The notes: generated from the letters alone by a model not told the origin. A stretch of DNA of 64,000 bases from Gillisella taibaishanensis (GCF_001938985.1 NZ_MKIN01000026.1:62001-126000), one strand, 5' to 3'; shown: positions 25,168 to 35,061, counted from the first letter of the stretch. Numbers and translations are program-made.

Positions 25168-27668
25168 GGTGTGATCTCCTCTTCGAGTGATGGGGAATTG
25201 GAATTGTGGTCGCTGGCTCCGCCGGGCGTAGCTTCAGTGAGGTTGGCGAGGACCGGAATGAGGTCGGCGGCCCAGCGGAGACCGCGGGCGACAAGCCACG
25301 ACTCCAGGAAGCGGGGACGTTCGCCGTCTTCGACCAGGTCATTCATCGCCGCATGGGCGGCCTTGTCGGAGGAAGCGCAGAGCGCGAGCGCCACCTCGCC
25401 TAAGCCCAGTTCGAAGAGCCGGTTGCCGCGCCTAGACTGGCAGTAATAGTCGCGCTTTGGCGTCGCACGGGCGACGATCTCAATCTGCCGATCGTTGAGG
25501 CCGAACTGCCGGTAGACGCTGGCGATCTGCGGCTCGACGGCGCGTTCATTGGCGAGGAAGATCCGGGTCGGGCAGCTTTCGACGAGCACCGGTGCGATCG
25601 GCGAAGCCTCGATGTCTGCAAGCGACTGGGAAGAGAAGACGACACTGACATTCTTCTTGCGCAGGGTCTTCAGCCATTCCTTGATTTTCTGGGCGAATCC
25701 GCCGTCATCCAACGCCCGCCAGCCCTCGTCGATGATCAGCAGCGAGGGCCGGCCGTCGAAGCGCGCCTCGATCCGGTGGAAGAGATAAGCGAGCACGGCA
25801 GGCGCGGCCCCGGTTCCGATAAGACCTTCCGTTTCGAAAGCCTGGACCGAGGCATCTCCCAACCATTCCAGTTCCGCATCGAGCAGACGACCGTATGAGC
25901 CGCCAATGCAATACGGCCGAAGCGCCTGCTTCAGGGCGGTTGACTGCAGAAGGACCGTCAGGCCGGTGATCGTCCGTTCCGGGACCGGCGCGGACGCAAG
26001 CGATGTCAGCGCCGTCCAAATATGCTCCTTGACACCAGGCGTTATCTCCACCCCTTCGCGGGTGAGAATGTCCACGAGCCAATCGGCCGCCCAGGCACGT
26101 TCCGGCGTGTCGTGGACGCCAGCAAGTGGCTGCAGCGCGACCATGTTCAGGAAGGATGTTGCGTCCGAGATCGAGCCACCGAGATCCTGCCAGTCGCCGC
26201 CCATGGCAAGGGTCGCCGCACGGATTGAACCGCCGAAGTCGAAAGCGAAAACCTGGGAGCGCTCATAGCGCCGGAACTGCAGCGCCATCAGAGCCAGCAG
26301 CACCGATTTGCCCGCCCCTGTTGGACCGACGACAATGGTATGGCCGACATCGCCAACATGCAGCGAAAAGCGAAACGGGGTCGCGCCCTCTGTCCTCGCA
26401 TAGAAGAGCGGCGGCGCGTTGAGATGCTCATCCCGCTCAGGGCCTGCCCAGACCGCCGAGATCGGGATCATGTGGGCGAGGTTCAGGGTCGAGATTGGGG
26501 GCTGGCGGACATTGGCATAGACATGGCCGGGAAGGCTGCTGAGCCAGGCCTCGATCGCATTGACCGTTTCCGCGATGCAGGTGAAGTCGTGGCTCTGGAT
26601 GATCTTCTCGACGAGCCGGAGCTTTTCCTCGGCAATGCTGGGATCGGCATCCCAGACGGTCACGGTTGCCGTCACATAGGCCTCGCCGATCTGATCGGAA
26701 CCGAGGTCCTGGAGTGCGGCATCGGCCTCGGTCGCCTTGTTGGCGGCATCGGAATCGACCAGCACCGACTGTTCATTGGTCAGCACTTCTTTCAGGATTG
26801 CCGCGATCGACTTGCGCTTGGCAAACCACTGCCGCCGGATTTTTGTGACGAGGCGCGTCGCGTCGGTCTTGTCCAGCATGATGGCCCGAGTGGACCAACG
26901 ATAGGAAAAGGCAAGTCGGTTGACGTCATCGAGGATGCCGGGAAAGGTGACCGTCGGAAAGCCGATGACCGTCAGCGTGCGCAGATGGAAATTCCCGAGC
27001 CGCGGCTCCAGTCCGCCTGCAAGCGGCTGGTCGGCGAGAAGTGCATCAAGATGCATCGGCGTCTCTGGAACCCGGACGCGCTGGCGTGTCACCGAGACGG
27101 TGGAATGCAGATAGGTGAGTGTGTCTGCGTCATCGAGCCATGCGGCTTCCGGAACGAACCCTTCGAAGAGATGCAGCACACGGTCGGTGCGATCGATGAA
27201 GCCCTTCAGAATCTCCCATGGATTGATGCCGGACTGCTCGCGCCCCTCGTAAAGCAAGCCTTCCATGCGCGAGGCCTCCTCGGCCGGCGGCAGCCAGACG
27301 AAGGTGAGACAATAGCTGCTCTCGAACAGGAGGCCGCTTTCCTCGAACTGCTCACGGCGTTCGACATCAACAAGCGCAGACGCGGTATCCGAAAACGCGC
27401 TAGCCGGATAATCATTGGCGGGATTGCGCTGTGCTTCCACAAAGACGGCCCAGCCGGAGCCAAGGCGCCGTAGTGCATTGTTGAGGCGCGCGGTGACTGC
27501 CACGAGTTCGGCCGGCGTGGCGCTGTCGAGGTCCGGCCCGCGAAACCGCGCCGTCCGCTGGAACGACCCGTCCTTGTTGAGAACGACGCCGGGTGCCACG
27601 AGCGCTGCCCAGGGCAGGAAATCGGCGAGGCCGGTATTCTTCTTCCGGTATTCGGCAAGGTTCAACAT
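25164..27668 (-). CDS. trbE: Conjugal transfer ATPase TrbE (VirB4-like)
   Basis: The 834-residue VirB4-family ATPase carries a CagE/TrbE/VirB N-terminal domain (LNLAEYRKKNTGLADFLPW...) and a RecA-like ATPase: Walker A VVGPTGAGKSVLLALM, Walker B SLLIIDEGWRAL, and the SVVFSSQSLADIEAS region. It powers pilus assembly and substrate transfer at the inner membrane. Length and motifs are complete. It begins 10 bp after the trbD stop and overlaps trbJ by 4 bp. Confidence 0.96.
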   Translation of the reverse strand: MLNLAEYRKKNTGLADFLPWAALVAPGVVLNKDGSFQRTARFRGPDLDSATPAELVAVTARLNNALRRLGSGWAVFVEAQRNPANDYPASAFSDTASALVDVERREQFEESGLLFESSYCLTFVWLPPAEEASRMEGLLYEGREQSGINPWEILKGFIDRTDRVLHLFEGFVPEAAWLDDADTLTYLHSTVSVTRQRVRVPETPMHLDALLADQPLAGGLEPRLGNFHLRTLTVIGFPTVTFPGILDDVNRLAFSYRWSTRAIMLDKTDATRLVTKIRRQWFAKRKSIAAILKEVLTNEQSVLVDSDAANKATEADAALQDLGSDQIGEAYVTATVTVWDADPSIAEEKLRLVEKIIQSHDFTCIAETVNAIEAWLSSLPGHVYANVRQPPISTLNLAHMIPISAVWAGPERDEHLNAPPLFYARTEGATPFRFSLHVGDVGHTIVVGPTGAGKSVLLALMALQFRRYERSQVFAFDFGGSIRAATLAMGGDWQDLGGSISDATSFLNMVALQPLAGVHDTPERAWAADWLVDILTREGVEITPGVKEHIWTALTSLASAPVPERTITGLTVLLQSTALKQALRPYCIGGSYGRLLDAELEWLGDASVQAFETEGLIGTGAAPAVLAYLFHRIEARFDGRPSLLIIDEGWRALDDGGFAQKIKEWLKTLRKKNVSVVFSSQSLADIEASPIAPVLVESCPTRIFLANERAVEPQIASVYRQFGLNDRQIEIVARATPKRDYYCQSRRGNRLFELGLGEVALALCASSDKAAHAAMNDLVEDGERPRFLESWLVARGLRWAADLIPVLANLTEATPGGASDHNSNSPSLEEEITP

Positions 27669-27677
27669 GATCGACCC

Positions 27678-27959
27678 TCACACGCCCATATGCGCGGGAT
27701 AGCGCAGGTGGCGGCGACCGACGTCGACGAACTGCGCGTCCCGCCTCGCCGCCCAGACCGCCGTGAAATGGCCGATCGCCCAGATGGCTAGCCCCGCGAG
27801 CCAGAGACGGAGACCGAGACCGACGGCGCCGGCAAGCGTGCCGTTGACGATCGCCACTGCGCGCGGCGCACCCCCGAGCAGTATCTGCTCGGTCAACGCG
27901 CGGCGGACCGGCGCGTAGAAACCGCGGATCTCGTCGTGTTCAGAGTCGAACGCCGCCAT
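27678..27959 (-). CDS. trbD: Conjugal transfer protein TrbD (VirB3-like)
   Basis: The ATG at 27959 shares one base with the trbC stop, giving a 93-residue protein that begins AAFDSEHDEIRGFYAPVRRALTEQ. It has two adjacent hydrophobic segments (VAIVNGTLAGAVGLGL, LAGLAIWAIGHFTAVW) and ends RYPAHMGV. This matches VirB3/TrbD size and topology. A longer reading to 28445 would cover trbC in another frame and is not credible. Confidence 0.93.
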   Translation of the reverse strand: MAAFDSEHDEIRGFYAPVRRALTEQILLGGAPRAVAIVNGTLAGAVGLGLRLWLAGLAIWAIGHFTAVWAARRDAQFVDVGRRHLRYPAHMGV

Positions 27960-28300
27960 CAGACCAGCGCTCCGCCGCCGAAAGAGAAGAAGGAAAGAAA
28001 GAAGCTTGAGGCGGCGAAGGCGATCGACAGGCCAAAGACGATCTGGATTAGCTTGCGGAAGCCACCAGACGTGTCGCCAAAAGCGAGTGCAAGGCCAGTC
28101 GCGATGATGATGATCACGGCGACGATCTTGGCGACTGGCCCCTCGATGCTTTCGAGGATTTTTTCCAGCGGCTCCTCCCAGGGCATCGAGGAACCGGAGG
28201 CGTGGGCGGGTAGCGCCGTCATAATGGAGGTGGACAGGAGCGCTGTTGCCCGCATGAACTGGCGACGGGATCGGCGAAACAGGGAGATGGCTAAGATCAT
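27959..28300 (-). CDS. trbC: Conjugal transfer pilin TrbC (VirB2-like)
   Basis: Start 28300 overlaps the trbB stop by 4 bp. The 113-residue pre-pilin has a long signal peptide ending near ALPAHASG, followed by two membrane helices (VAKIVAVIIIIATGLALAFG and IVFGLSIAFAASSFFLSFF) separated by GDTSGGFRKL. This is the typical VirB2/TrbC pilin layout. An in-frame ATG at 28360 would overlap trbB by 64 bp and is less likely. Confidence 0.94.
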   Translation of the reverse strand: MILAISLFRRSRRQFMRATALLSTSIMTALPAHASGSSMPWEEPLEKILESIEGPVAKIVAVIIIIATGLALAFGDTSGGFRKLIQIVFGLSIAFAASSFFLSFFSFGGGALV

Positions 28301-29304
28301 TTCTGTTCTCCTTTCGGGAGCGGTTGACGGTCGGTTGGGAGGTGGGCGCTGAGGGTGCAATAATCGCCGGTTGCCGGATCGAGCCCGTCGACGAGGGCGA
28401 TTTCGACAAGCCGGCGGGCGGTGCCGCGGCCGGAAAGCACGGCAATCAGATCAATCGTGTCGGCGATTAGCGCTCGTGGCACGGTGACCACCGCTTCCTG
28501 CACGAGCTGTTCCAGCCGCCGAAGCGCGCCCACGCCCGAGTTGGCGTGAATGGTGCCGATGCCACCCGGATGGCCGGTGCCCCAGGCTTTGAGGAGGTCA
28601 AGCGCTTCCGCGCCACGCACCTCGCCGATCGGAATACGGTCGGGTCTGAGTCGGAGTGACGATTTGACGAGATCGGAGAGTGAGGCGACGCCGTCCTTGG
28701 TGCGCAGCGCTACAAGATTGAGCGAGGCGCATTGCAGTTCGCGCGTGTCCTCGATCAGCACAATGCGATCGGATGTCTTGGCGACTTCGGCAAGGAGGGC
28801 GTTGGTCAGCGTCGTCTTGCCGGTGGAGGTGCCGCCGGCGACCAGGATATTCTTGCGTCGTTCGACCGCGATCCGTAGCACATCGGCTTGCGCTGCGGTC
28901 ATGATGCCGGCCGCAACGTAATCGGAGAGCGTGAAAACAGCGACCGCCGGCTTGCGAATGGCGAAGGTGGCAGCCGCGACGACGGGGGGAAGCAGGCCTT
29001 CGAAGCGCTCGCCGGTTTCTGGAAGCTCAGCGGAGACACGTGGATTTGCGGAGTGAACTTCAGCGCCGACGTGGTGTGCGACGAGACGGACGATGCGCTC
29101 GCCATCCGCCGCCCGCAGCGTTTCACCGGTGTCGGCGAGCCCTTCCCCCAACCGGTCGATCCAGAGCCGACCGTCTGGATTGAGCATAACCTCGACGACC
29201 GCGGGATCCTCAAGGTGACGCGCAATGGTCGGCCCCAGCGCCGTGCGGAGCATGCGCGCGCCACGCGAGATCGCTTCCTGATTCTGATAATGATGTGCCG
29301 ACAT
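28297..29304 (-). CDS. trbB: Conjugal transfer ATPase TrbB (VirB11-like)
   Basis: The 335-residue VirB11/GspE-type ATPase has Walker [12 protein letters not shown], an Asp box with [24 protein letters not shown] and [12 protein letters not shown]. The ATG at 29304 ([19 protein letters not shown]) has GGGGA 4-8 bp upstream and matches the usual TrbB N-terminus; an in-frame ATG at 29361 is less likely. In related elements trbB directly follows copG, but here copG lies 34 kb away. The promoter now driving trbB-trbI is therefore unknown; the 29305-29494 gap is the natural place to look. Confidence 0.95.
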   Translation of the reverse strand: MSAHHYQNQEAISRGARMLRTALGPTIARHLEDPAVVEVMLNPDGRLWIDRLGEGLADTGETLRAADGERIVRLVAHHVGAEVHSANPRVSAELPETGERFEGLLPPVVAAATFAIRKPAVAVFTLSDYVAAGIMTAAQADVLRIAVERRKNILVAGGTSTGKTTLTNALLAEVAKTSDRIVLIEDTRELQCASLNLVALRTKDGVASLSDLVKSSLRLRPDRIPIGEVRGAEALDLLKAWGTGHPGGIGTIHANSGVGALRRLEQLVQEAVVTVPRALIADTIDLIAVLSGRGTARRLVEIALVDGLDPATGDYCTLSAHLPTDRQPLPKGEQK

Positions 29305-29494
29305 TCGGTCCCCACTTTCGGCGATCGGGGCCAAGCGGCAGATCGCGACGGGGACAATCAAGAAAGGCAGAAATATGCGATCAGCAACAAGATAATCGCG
29401 GGGTTCGCAGAGGATCGTAGGCGGTCGGAAAAATACTGGCCGGCTGCGGTTCTGCTCTGATCATTATCGTGCGGGAGCTATGGTTCTGCGAGAA

Positions 29495-30385
29495 TCAATC
29501 CGCGCAGCGGAACACATCGAAAAAATTCTTGAGAACCGGATTGGAGTTGTCGGGTCTCCAGCATGCGATATAGCCGAGCCGTATGCCGCCGTTGCCGTCG
29601 TGAACAGGTCGGGCAATGACGCCCTCTCCCGCAACAGGCTGCGTGCCCTCGCATTGCAGGCTGATCCCCTGCCCGCTTGCGACCTCGCCGAGGATGCTTT
29701 CCCGGCTTAGCTGACGCATGATGATTTCCGGATGATCGGAAGGTGCGGCCAGGTGACGAAGCAGGATGTTTCGCAGGTCTGGCCCAGGATCATCGTGGCT
29801 GATCAGGAAGCGCTCCCCCTTCAGCTCCGACCAATAGACCGTCGCTTTTTCAGCAAGCGCATGGTCCTCCGGCAAAGCTATCACCAATTGCGTGGACCAG
29901 AGCGGCATGGAGTCGAGAAGCTCTATTCTTCCGATATCGCCGAGAAGGATTGCGAGGTCGACCATCCCGGACATCACACCAGCTTTGAGCTCGATGTAGG
30001 AGGCCTCCATCAGCTCCACGTCAACTCCAGGGTATTTCCCGCGGAACATCCTTAAGGCATTCCGGAAACAGCCTGACGACATCGACTTATAAGAGCCAAC
30101 TACTATGCGCCCGGTCCTGCCGGTACCGCTCGCCTTCGCCCGTTCGGACAATCGCTGGAAACCGTCGATGATCCGGCGAGCGCCGACTACGAATTCCTCT
30201 CCTGTCGGCGTGAGCCGTGCTCCAGCCGTTGAACGGTCGAACAGGAAAACGCCGAGTTCATCCTCCAGCTCGCGGATACGCTTGCTGATGATCGGCTGCC
30301 GCACGTTTAGCTCCTGGCCGGCGGCGCTGAAGCTCCCGTTCCGGGCAGCTGCAACGACGTATCGGAGATGACGAAGATCCATCAA
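29495..30385 (-). CDS. LysR-family transcriptional regulator
   Basis: The 296-residue protein has an N-terminal LysR winged HTH (MDLRHLRYVVAAARNGSFSAAGQELNVRQPIISKRIRELEDELGV-type, residues 1-62) and a periplasmic-binding-protein-like effector domain with GRIVVGSYKSM and VDLAILLGDIG. It lies 195 bp downstream of bhcD, in the same direction, with a gap long enough for its own promoter. It could respond to a metabolite of the glyoxylate pathway, but BhcR is the expected regulator of that pathway. Its target is open. Confidence 0.9.
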   Translation of the reverse strand: MMDLRHLRYVVAAARNGSFSAAGQELNVRQPIISKRIRELEDELGVFLFDRSTAGARLTPTGEEFVVGARRIIDGFQRLSERAKASGTGRTGRIVVGSYKSMSSGCFRNALRMFRGKYPGVDVELMEASYIELKAGVMSGMVDLAILLGDIGRIELLDSMPLWSTQLVIALPEDHALAEKATVYWSELKGERFLISHDDPGPDLRNILLRHLAAPSDHPEIIMRQLSRESILGEVASGQGISLQCEGTQPVAGEGVIARPVHDGNGGIRLGYIACWRPDNSNPVLKNFFDVFRCAD

Positions 30386-30580
30386 TTCCCCCAGCCTCAG
30401 TTACGACGGGCGTAAACGTCACCGTAGCTGTTGTGATTTGCCACATCAGCGCCTTTGGTCGCTAGCGCCTACCCTTGCCGGCGACAGCGCCGAATTCCCA
30501 AAAAGCCTGGCCGCCTTTTACAAGTATCGTCTTTGTGATCATCCACCAACGGAAGCTATCTTGTATGGTGGGTACAATTT

Positions 30581-31546
30581 TCAAAAATCAATCTCGATGG
30601 CGACACCTTTCACCAACGCCAGCTCGACGGCCACCGAAGCGACAGCAAGATCCTGCAGCGCAATGCCGGTGCCATCGAAGAGCGTGATCTCATCCGCTGA
30701 GCTTCGGCCGGGATGTTTTCCACTGATCACCGCACCAATTTCGATAATTGCCTCTTTGTTGGTGATGCCCCTTTCGACGGCGTGCTGGCACTCACCGATG
30801 GTCACAGCTTGCGCAATTTCGTCGGTGAACACGGTGGCCATGGCGACTAGTTCCGGCTCGACCTCCTGCTTTCCCTTGGTGTCGGTGCCCATGCAGGCCA
30901 CATGGGTGCCTGGCCGAACCTGCGATGCTTTTAAGAGTGGGGCAAAGGATGAGGTGATCGAGATGATCACGTCCGACTCGGCCCCAAGCCGCTCAAGATC
31001 AAGCACCTCAAAAGGAAGCCCTTCGTCATTGGCGACTTGTTCCAGGCGGCTCAGCATCTCGGGATGGAAGTTCCAAGCCACCACTTTCTCGAATTGCCGC
31101 TGCTGAAGGGCTGCACGAAGTTGGAAGGCGGACTGGTGCCCCGCGCCGATCATGCCGAGCACCTTTGCTTCCTGTCGGGCAAGATATTTGATCGACACTG
31201 CCGACGCGGCTGCCGTGCGGAGCGCAGTAATCAGATTGCCCCCGACGGCCGCACGGCATTTTCCCGTATCGGCGTCGAAAAGAAAGATGGTCGACTGATG
31301 ATTCGTCAGTCCCTTTGATACGTTATTCGGCCAGAAACCACCCGCCTTGAGGCCCAGTGCTAAGCTCTCGCGATCAAACCCGGACTTGAAGCCGTAGAGC
31401 GCATCCGCATGACCAATCGCCTCCCGAATGACTGGGAAATTGTAGGCCGCCTTGTTGGCCATAGACGCGAATACGCGTTCCACAGCGGTGAAGCAGTCAG
31501 CCGCGGTGATGAGATTAGCGATCTCTCTCTCAGGGACGATGAGCAT
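30581..31546 (-). CDS. bhcD: Iminosuccinate reductase BhcD (ornithine cyclodeaminase/mu-crystallin family)
   Basis: The 321-residue protein belongs to the ornithine cyclodeaminase/mu-crystallin family, with a Rossmann motif VLGMIGAGHQSAFQL and LFDGTGIALQDLAVA near the end. Clustering with bhcC, bhcB and bhcA identifies it as the iminosuccinate reductase of the beta-hydroxyaspartate cycle, which reduces iminosuccinate to aspartate with NAD(P)H. A GGAGA box precedes the ATG. It is the last of the four cycle genes, 38 bp after bhcC. Confidence in the specific activity comes from context; the family alone would be ambiguous. Confidence 0.88.
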   Translation of the reverse strand: MLIVPEREIANLITAADCFTAVERVFASMANKAAYNFPVIREAIGHADALYGFKSGFDRESLALGLKAGGFWPNNVSKGLTNHQSTIFLFDADTGKCRAAVGGNLITALRTAAASAVSIKYLARQEAKVLGMIGAGHQSAFQLRAALQQRQFEKVVAWNFHPEMLSRLEQVANDEGLPFEVLDLERLGAESDVIISITSSFAPLLKASQVRPGTHVACMGTDTKGKQEVEPELVAMATVFTDEIAQAVTIGECQHAVERGITNKEAIIEIGAVISGKHPGRSSADEITLFDGTGIALQDLAVASVAVELALVKGVAIEIDF

Positions 31547-31584
31547 AAGGTCTCCGATCGGTGCGGCCGCGGCCGCCTTTGATG

Positions 31585-32748
31585 TTAGTAGGCTTTACCG
31601 CGGGCTGAGATTGGCCACAGAGTTTCGACCTTGCCGTTGCGGACGCCGACATACCAGTCGTGAACGTTGCATGTAGGATCGCAGTGGCCGGGAACGAGGC
31701 GAAGCTTCTCGTTGATCTTGAGAACGCCGTTCAGGTCTTCGATAACGCCGTGCTCATCGGAGCATTTGATGTATTTCACGTCGTTGCGACCGTAGACAAA
31801 GGGCAGCCCGGAATCGACCGATTGTGCCTTGAGGCCGGCATCGCAGATTGCCTTGTCGGCTTTGGCGTGGCTCATCACACTGGTCAGAATGAAGAGCGCA
31901 TTCTCCCATTCGCCATGGTCGATCCTCTTGCCATCCTTGTCCTGAATGCGGCCGTAGTCGGCATCCATGAATGCATAGCTGCCGCATTGCAGCTCGTTAT
32001 AGACGCCCGAATTGCTCTCGAAATAGTAGCTGCCGGTGCCGCCGCCGCTGACCAGTTCTGGTTCGAGACCTTCGGCCTTAAGGGCATCGACGGCATCCTT
32101 GACCTGGGCAATGGCCGCATCGAGCTTCGCCTTGCGGTCTTCATATTTGTCGATGTGCTGCATCGCGCCCTGGTAGGCCTGAATGCCGGTGAACTTGAGA
32201 CCGGGTGCCGCATGGATGGCATTGGCGAGCTCGACGACGGCCGACGTCGTCGTGACGCCGCAGCGTCCGGCGCCGCAATCGATCTCCACGAAGCATTCCA
32301 GCGTCGTGCCGTACTTCTGTGCCGCCTTCGAGAGCTCTTCGACATTTGCGAGATCATCGACGCAGACGATGATGCGCGCACCATGCTGCGGCAGGAGTGC
32401 CAGGCGATCGATCTTTGCCGGGTCGCGAACCTGGTTCGAGACCAGCACATCCTTGATACCACCGCGAACGAAGACTTCGGCCTCGGACACCTTCTGGCAA
32501 CAGACCCCGACAGCGCCGCCAAGTTCCTGCTGCAGCCGCAAGACATCAACGGATTTGTGCATCTTCCCGTGTGCGCGGTGACCCATGTTATGCGCCTTTG
32601 CATAATCGCCCATTTTGCGAATGTTGCGTTCAAGCGCGTCCAGATCGAGGATCAGGCAAGGCGTCTGGATTTCGTCGACTTTCATTCCAGGAAGAGCCGG
32701 CACGTCGTAGCCGACTTCCATGCCAGCGAATTTCGTTTCGATGTTCAT
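31585..32748 (-). CDS. bhcC: beta-Hydroxyaspartate aldolase BhcC
   Basis: This PLP-dependent D-threonine aldolase/DSD1-fold enzyme of 387 residues condenses glycine and glyoxylate to beta-hydroxyaspartate. The PLP-binding motif HGKMHKS lies at 60-66, and the C-terminal metal site is GHCDPTCN. The N-terminus (MNIETKFAGMEVGYDVPALPGM) matches the BhcC pattern, which is why the ATG at 32748 is chosen. An ATG directly before it (32751) or one at 32772 is possible; GGGAG lies 8 bp upstream of 32748. Confidence 0.92.
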   Translation of the reverse strand: MNIETKFAGMEVGYDVPALPGMKVDEIQTPCLILDLDALERNIRKMGDYAKAHNMGHRAHGKMHKSVDVLRLQQELGGAVGVCCQKVSEAEVFVRGGIKDVLVSNQVRDPAKIDRLALLPQHGARIIVCVDDLANVEELSKAAQKYGTTLECFVEIDCGAGRCGVTTTSAVVELANAIHAAPGLKFTGIQAYQGAMQHIDKYEDRKAKLDAAIAQVKDAVDALKAEGLEPELVSGGGTGSYYFESNSGVYNELQCGSYAFMDADYGRIQDKDGKRIDHGEWENALFILTSVMSHAKADKAICDAGLKAQSVDSGLPFVYGRNDVKYIKCSDEHGVIEDLNGVLKINEKLRLVPGHCDPTCNVHDWYVGVRNGKVETLWPISARGKAY

Positions 32749-32762
32749 CATTGGATCTCCCT

Positions 32763-33710
32763 TTACTGCCAAGGTAATTTGTCAAGATCGACGTTGCCGC
32801 CCGTGACGATGATGCCGACACGTTTCCCGGCGAAGATCTCCTTGTTCTTCAGGATCGTCGCAAGCGGCACTGCGCTGGAAGGCTCCATCACGATTTTCAT
32901 CCGCTTCCAGATGAGCTTCATCGCGTCGACGATGTCCTCTTCGGAGGCCGTGAGGATATCGGACACGTGGTTCCTGACGAAATGCCAGGTCAGATCCTTG
33001 AGCGGGACTTTCAGACCATCGGCCACCGTATTCGGCGCGTCATCAGCGATGATGTGTCCGGCTTTGAAACTGCGGTAGGCGTCATCCGCCTGCTCCGGCT
33101 CAGCCGCATAAATCTTGATGCCCGGCGCGAGATTGGACAGGGTGAGGCAGGTGCCGGAGACCATACCGCCGCCGCCGATCGGCGCGACGACGGCATCGAG
33201 CCCGTCCACTTGTTCGATCAATTCCCTCGAGCACGTTCCTTGGCCGGCAATCACCCTGGGGTCATTGTAGGGATGGACGAATTCTGCGCCTGTCTCGGCG
33301 ACAACGTCTGCAAAAACGGCTTCGCGTGACGAAGTCGAAGGGTCGCACTCGACAACCTTGCCACCATATCCGCGAACAGCATCCTTCTTTGCCTGTGGCG
33401 CGGTGTGCGGCATGACCACGGTACATGGAATTCCCCGCCGGCCGGCGGCATAGGAAAGGCAGGTTCCGTGGTTGCCCGATGAATGCGTTGCGACTCCTTT
33501 GGCGGCCTGCTCGTCACTTAGGCCGAAGACGGCGTTCGATGCGCCACGAGCTTTGAAGGCGCCCGCCTTCTGGAAGTTCTCGCATTTGAAGAACAGTTCG
33601 GCGCCCGCAAGCACGTTGATGTAGCTCGACGTAAGAACCGGCGTAAGATGGATATGAGGTTTGATCCGCGTATGTGCGGCAACCATGTCAGCGAGCGTTG
33701 GAATATACAT
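32763..33710 (-). CDS. bhcB: beta-Hydroxyaspartate dehydratase BhcB
   Basis: This is a fold-type II PLP enzyme of 315 residues in the serine/threonine dehydratase family. The Schiff-base lysine is K53 in AFKARGA, with SSGNHG for phosphate binding and a GGGGMVSG loop. In the beta-hydroxyaspartate cycle it removes water from beta-hydroxyaspartate to give iminosuccinate. GAGGAG precedes the start, 11 bp after the bhcA stop. The sequence closely follows erythro-3-hydroxyaspartate dehydratases (FKCENFQKAGAFKARG, HPYNDPRVIAGQGTC). Confidence 0.92.
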   Translation of the reverse strand: MYIPTLADMVAAHTRIKPHIHLTPVLTSSYINVLAGAELFFKCENFQKAGAFKARGASNAVFGLSDEQAAKGVATHSSGNHGTCLSYAAGRRGIPCTVVMPHTAPQAKKDAVRGYGGKVVECDPSTSSREAVFADVVAETGAEFVHPYNDPRVIAGQGTCSRELIEQVDGLDAVVAPIGGGGMVSGTCLTLSNLAPGIKIYAAEPEQADDAYRSFKAGHIIADDAPNTVADGLKVPLKDLTWHFVRNHVSDILTASEEDIVDAMKLIWKRMKIVMEPSSAVPLATILKNKEIFAGKRVGIIVTGGNVDLDKLPWQ

Positions 33711-33721
33711 GATTCAACTCC

Positions 33722-34912
33722 TCAAGCCGCAGCTTGGACTGCAGACAAGTGGACGTTCCGGTAGTGATCCTGTGCGGCTGCAACACCTGATCCGAGTGTG
33801 ATTTCGAGGCCGAGGTCGACCATGACCATTTCGGCCGTAGCAATCCCGGATAAGGCCATCACGTCCGTCAGGCTGCCGAGATGTCCGATGCGGAACACCT
33901 TCCCGGCCACTTCGCCCAAGCCAACCCCGAAAGCGACGTCGTACTTTCTCGCGGCGTGCGTGACGATCGATGTGGCGTCGAAACCTTCGGGCGTGCGGAT
34001 TGCGCTAACAGTGTCTGAGTAGAGTTCCTCATCTTTTGCGCAGAGTTCGAGGCCCCAGGCCCGGACAGCAGCGCGAATACCGGAGGCAATGCGCCGGTGC
34101 CTTGCGAATACGTTTTCCAGCCCTTCCGCCAGCAACAGTTCCGTCGACAACTTTAAGCCATTCAGCAGGCCGACTGCCGGTGTGTAGGGGTAAGCGTTGT
34201 TCGCGTAGCTCTTCGTCATATCGCGGACATCGAAGAACGTGCGCGGAAGCTTTGCGCTATCCAGTGCTTCCAACGCTTTAGCTGAAAACGCCGCAATTGC
34301 CAGGCCGGCGGGCAGCATGAAGCCCTTTTGAGAACCGGTAATCGCGATGTCGACAGCCCATCCGTCCATGCGGAAATCCATCGACGCGATGGAACTGACG
34401 CCGTCGACGAAAAGCAGGGCTGGATGCTTGGCAGCATCTATTGCCTGGCGAATCGCACCGATGTCCGATTTAACCCCGGTGGCCGTCTCGTTGTGCGTGA
34501 CGAGAACCGCCTTGATTTCGTGTCCGGTGTCGGCCGTCAAGATTTCCTCGTACCGGTCGGCAGGCGCGCCGCCGCCCCATACGCTTTCGATGACATCGAC
34601 CTTGAGACCATGGCGTTGGCACATATCGATCCAGCGGTGGCTGAACATGCCGTAGCGGGCCGCCAATACGCGGTCACCCGGACTGAGCGTGTTGGTAATA
34701 GCGGTTTCCCACCCGCCCGTGCCAGTAGAGGGAAATACGAATACCGACGCCGTTTCAGTTTTCAGAACCTTCTTTACGCCCGCAAGAGCCGGCCTCAGAA
34801 TCTCACCGAACAGCGGCGAACGGTGATCCAGCGTCGGCATGTCAGAAGCCTTTCGAAGAACTTCGGGCATGTTAGTCGGGCCAGGGATAAAGACGGGGTT
34901 TTGCATGTACAT
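33722..34912 (-). CDS. bhcA: Aspartate-glyoxylate aminotransferase BhcA
   Basis: The 396-residue class V aminotransferase (alanine/serine-glyoxylate type) begins with the characteristic NPVFIPGPTNMPEVLRKA and has its PLP lysine at K196 in ITGSQKGFML. In the cycle it transfers the amino group of aspartate to glyoxylate, giving oxaloacetate and the glycine used by BhcC. It is first in the bhcA-bhcB-bhcC-bhcD operon and diverges from bhcR; GGAGG lies about 8 bp before the start. The 192-bp divergent region contains two inverted repeats that may be BhcR sites. Confidence 0.93.
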   Translation of the reverse strand: MYMQNPVFIPGPTNMPEVLRKASDMPTLDHRSPLFGEILRPALAGVKKVLKTETASVFVFPSTGTGGWETAITNTLSPGDRVLAARYGMFSHRWIDMCQRHGLKVDVIESVWGGGAPADRYEEILTADTGHEIKAVLVTHNETATGVKSDIGAIRQAIDAAKHPALLFVDGVSSIASMDFRMDGWAVDIAITGSQKGFMLPAGLAIAAFSAKALEALDSAKLPRTFFDVRDMTKSYANNAYPYTPAVGLLNGLKLSTELLLAEGLENVFARHRRIASGIRAAVRAWGLELCAKDEELYSDTVSAIRTPEGFDATSIVTHAARKYDVAFGVGLGEVAGKVFRIGHLGSLTDVMALSGIATAEMVMVDLGLEITLGSGVAAAQDHYRNVHLSAVQAAA

Positions 34913-34969
34913 CTAGGCGTCCTCCGCGTGTGAGAAACTCCTAACACGAGAGCCGCGCACAAGATATTT

Positions 34970-34990
34970 TTCTGAAAATGGTTTTTAGAA
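34970..34990. promoter_or_regulatory. Inverted repeat in the bhcA-bhcR divergent region (site 1)
   Basis: TTCTGAAAA-TGG-TTTTTAGAA is a 9-3-9 inverted repeat with one mismatch, 58 bp upstream of the bhcA start. Its TTCTGAA core recurs in site 2. It is a candidate operator for the IclR-type BhcR; no binding data can be read from the sequence. Confidence 0.45.
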
Positions 34991-35061
34991 CCTGATGCAA
35001 CGGCTATAATCTTCGTGAAAACAAGCAATTAAGTTTTTTCATTGTACAAAGCAATTTTTCA

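Noticed and set aside
26340-27473. Long + strand frame (377 codons) opposite trbE
   Set aside because: It lies entirely antisense to the clearly coding trbE gene and shows no domain; it is a by-product of GC-rich codon use.
29305-29494. Junction repeat or transposon end next to trbB
   Set aside because: I compared this gap by eye with 63223-63410 and saw no shared direct or inverted repeat. An open frame continuous with trbB exists here, but it lacks a start codon with a ribosome binding site.
31660-33078. 472-codon + strand frame opposite bhcC and bhcB
   Set aside because: Both - strand genes have strong family motifs and ribosome binding sites; the + frame is a mirror of them.
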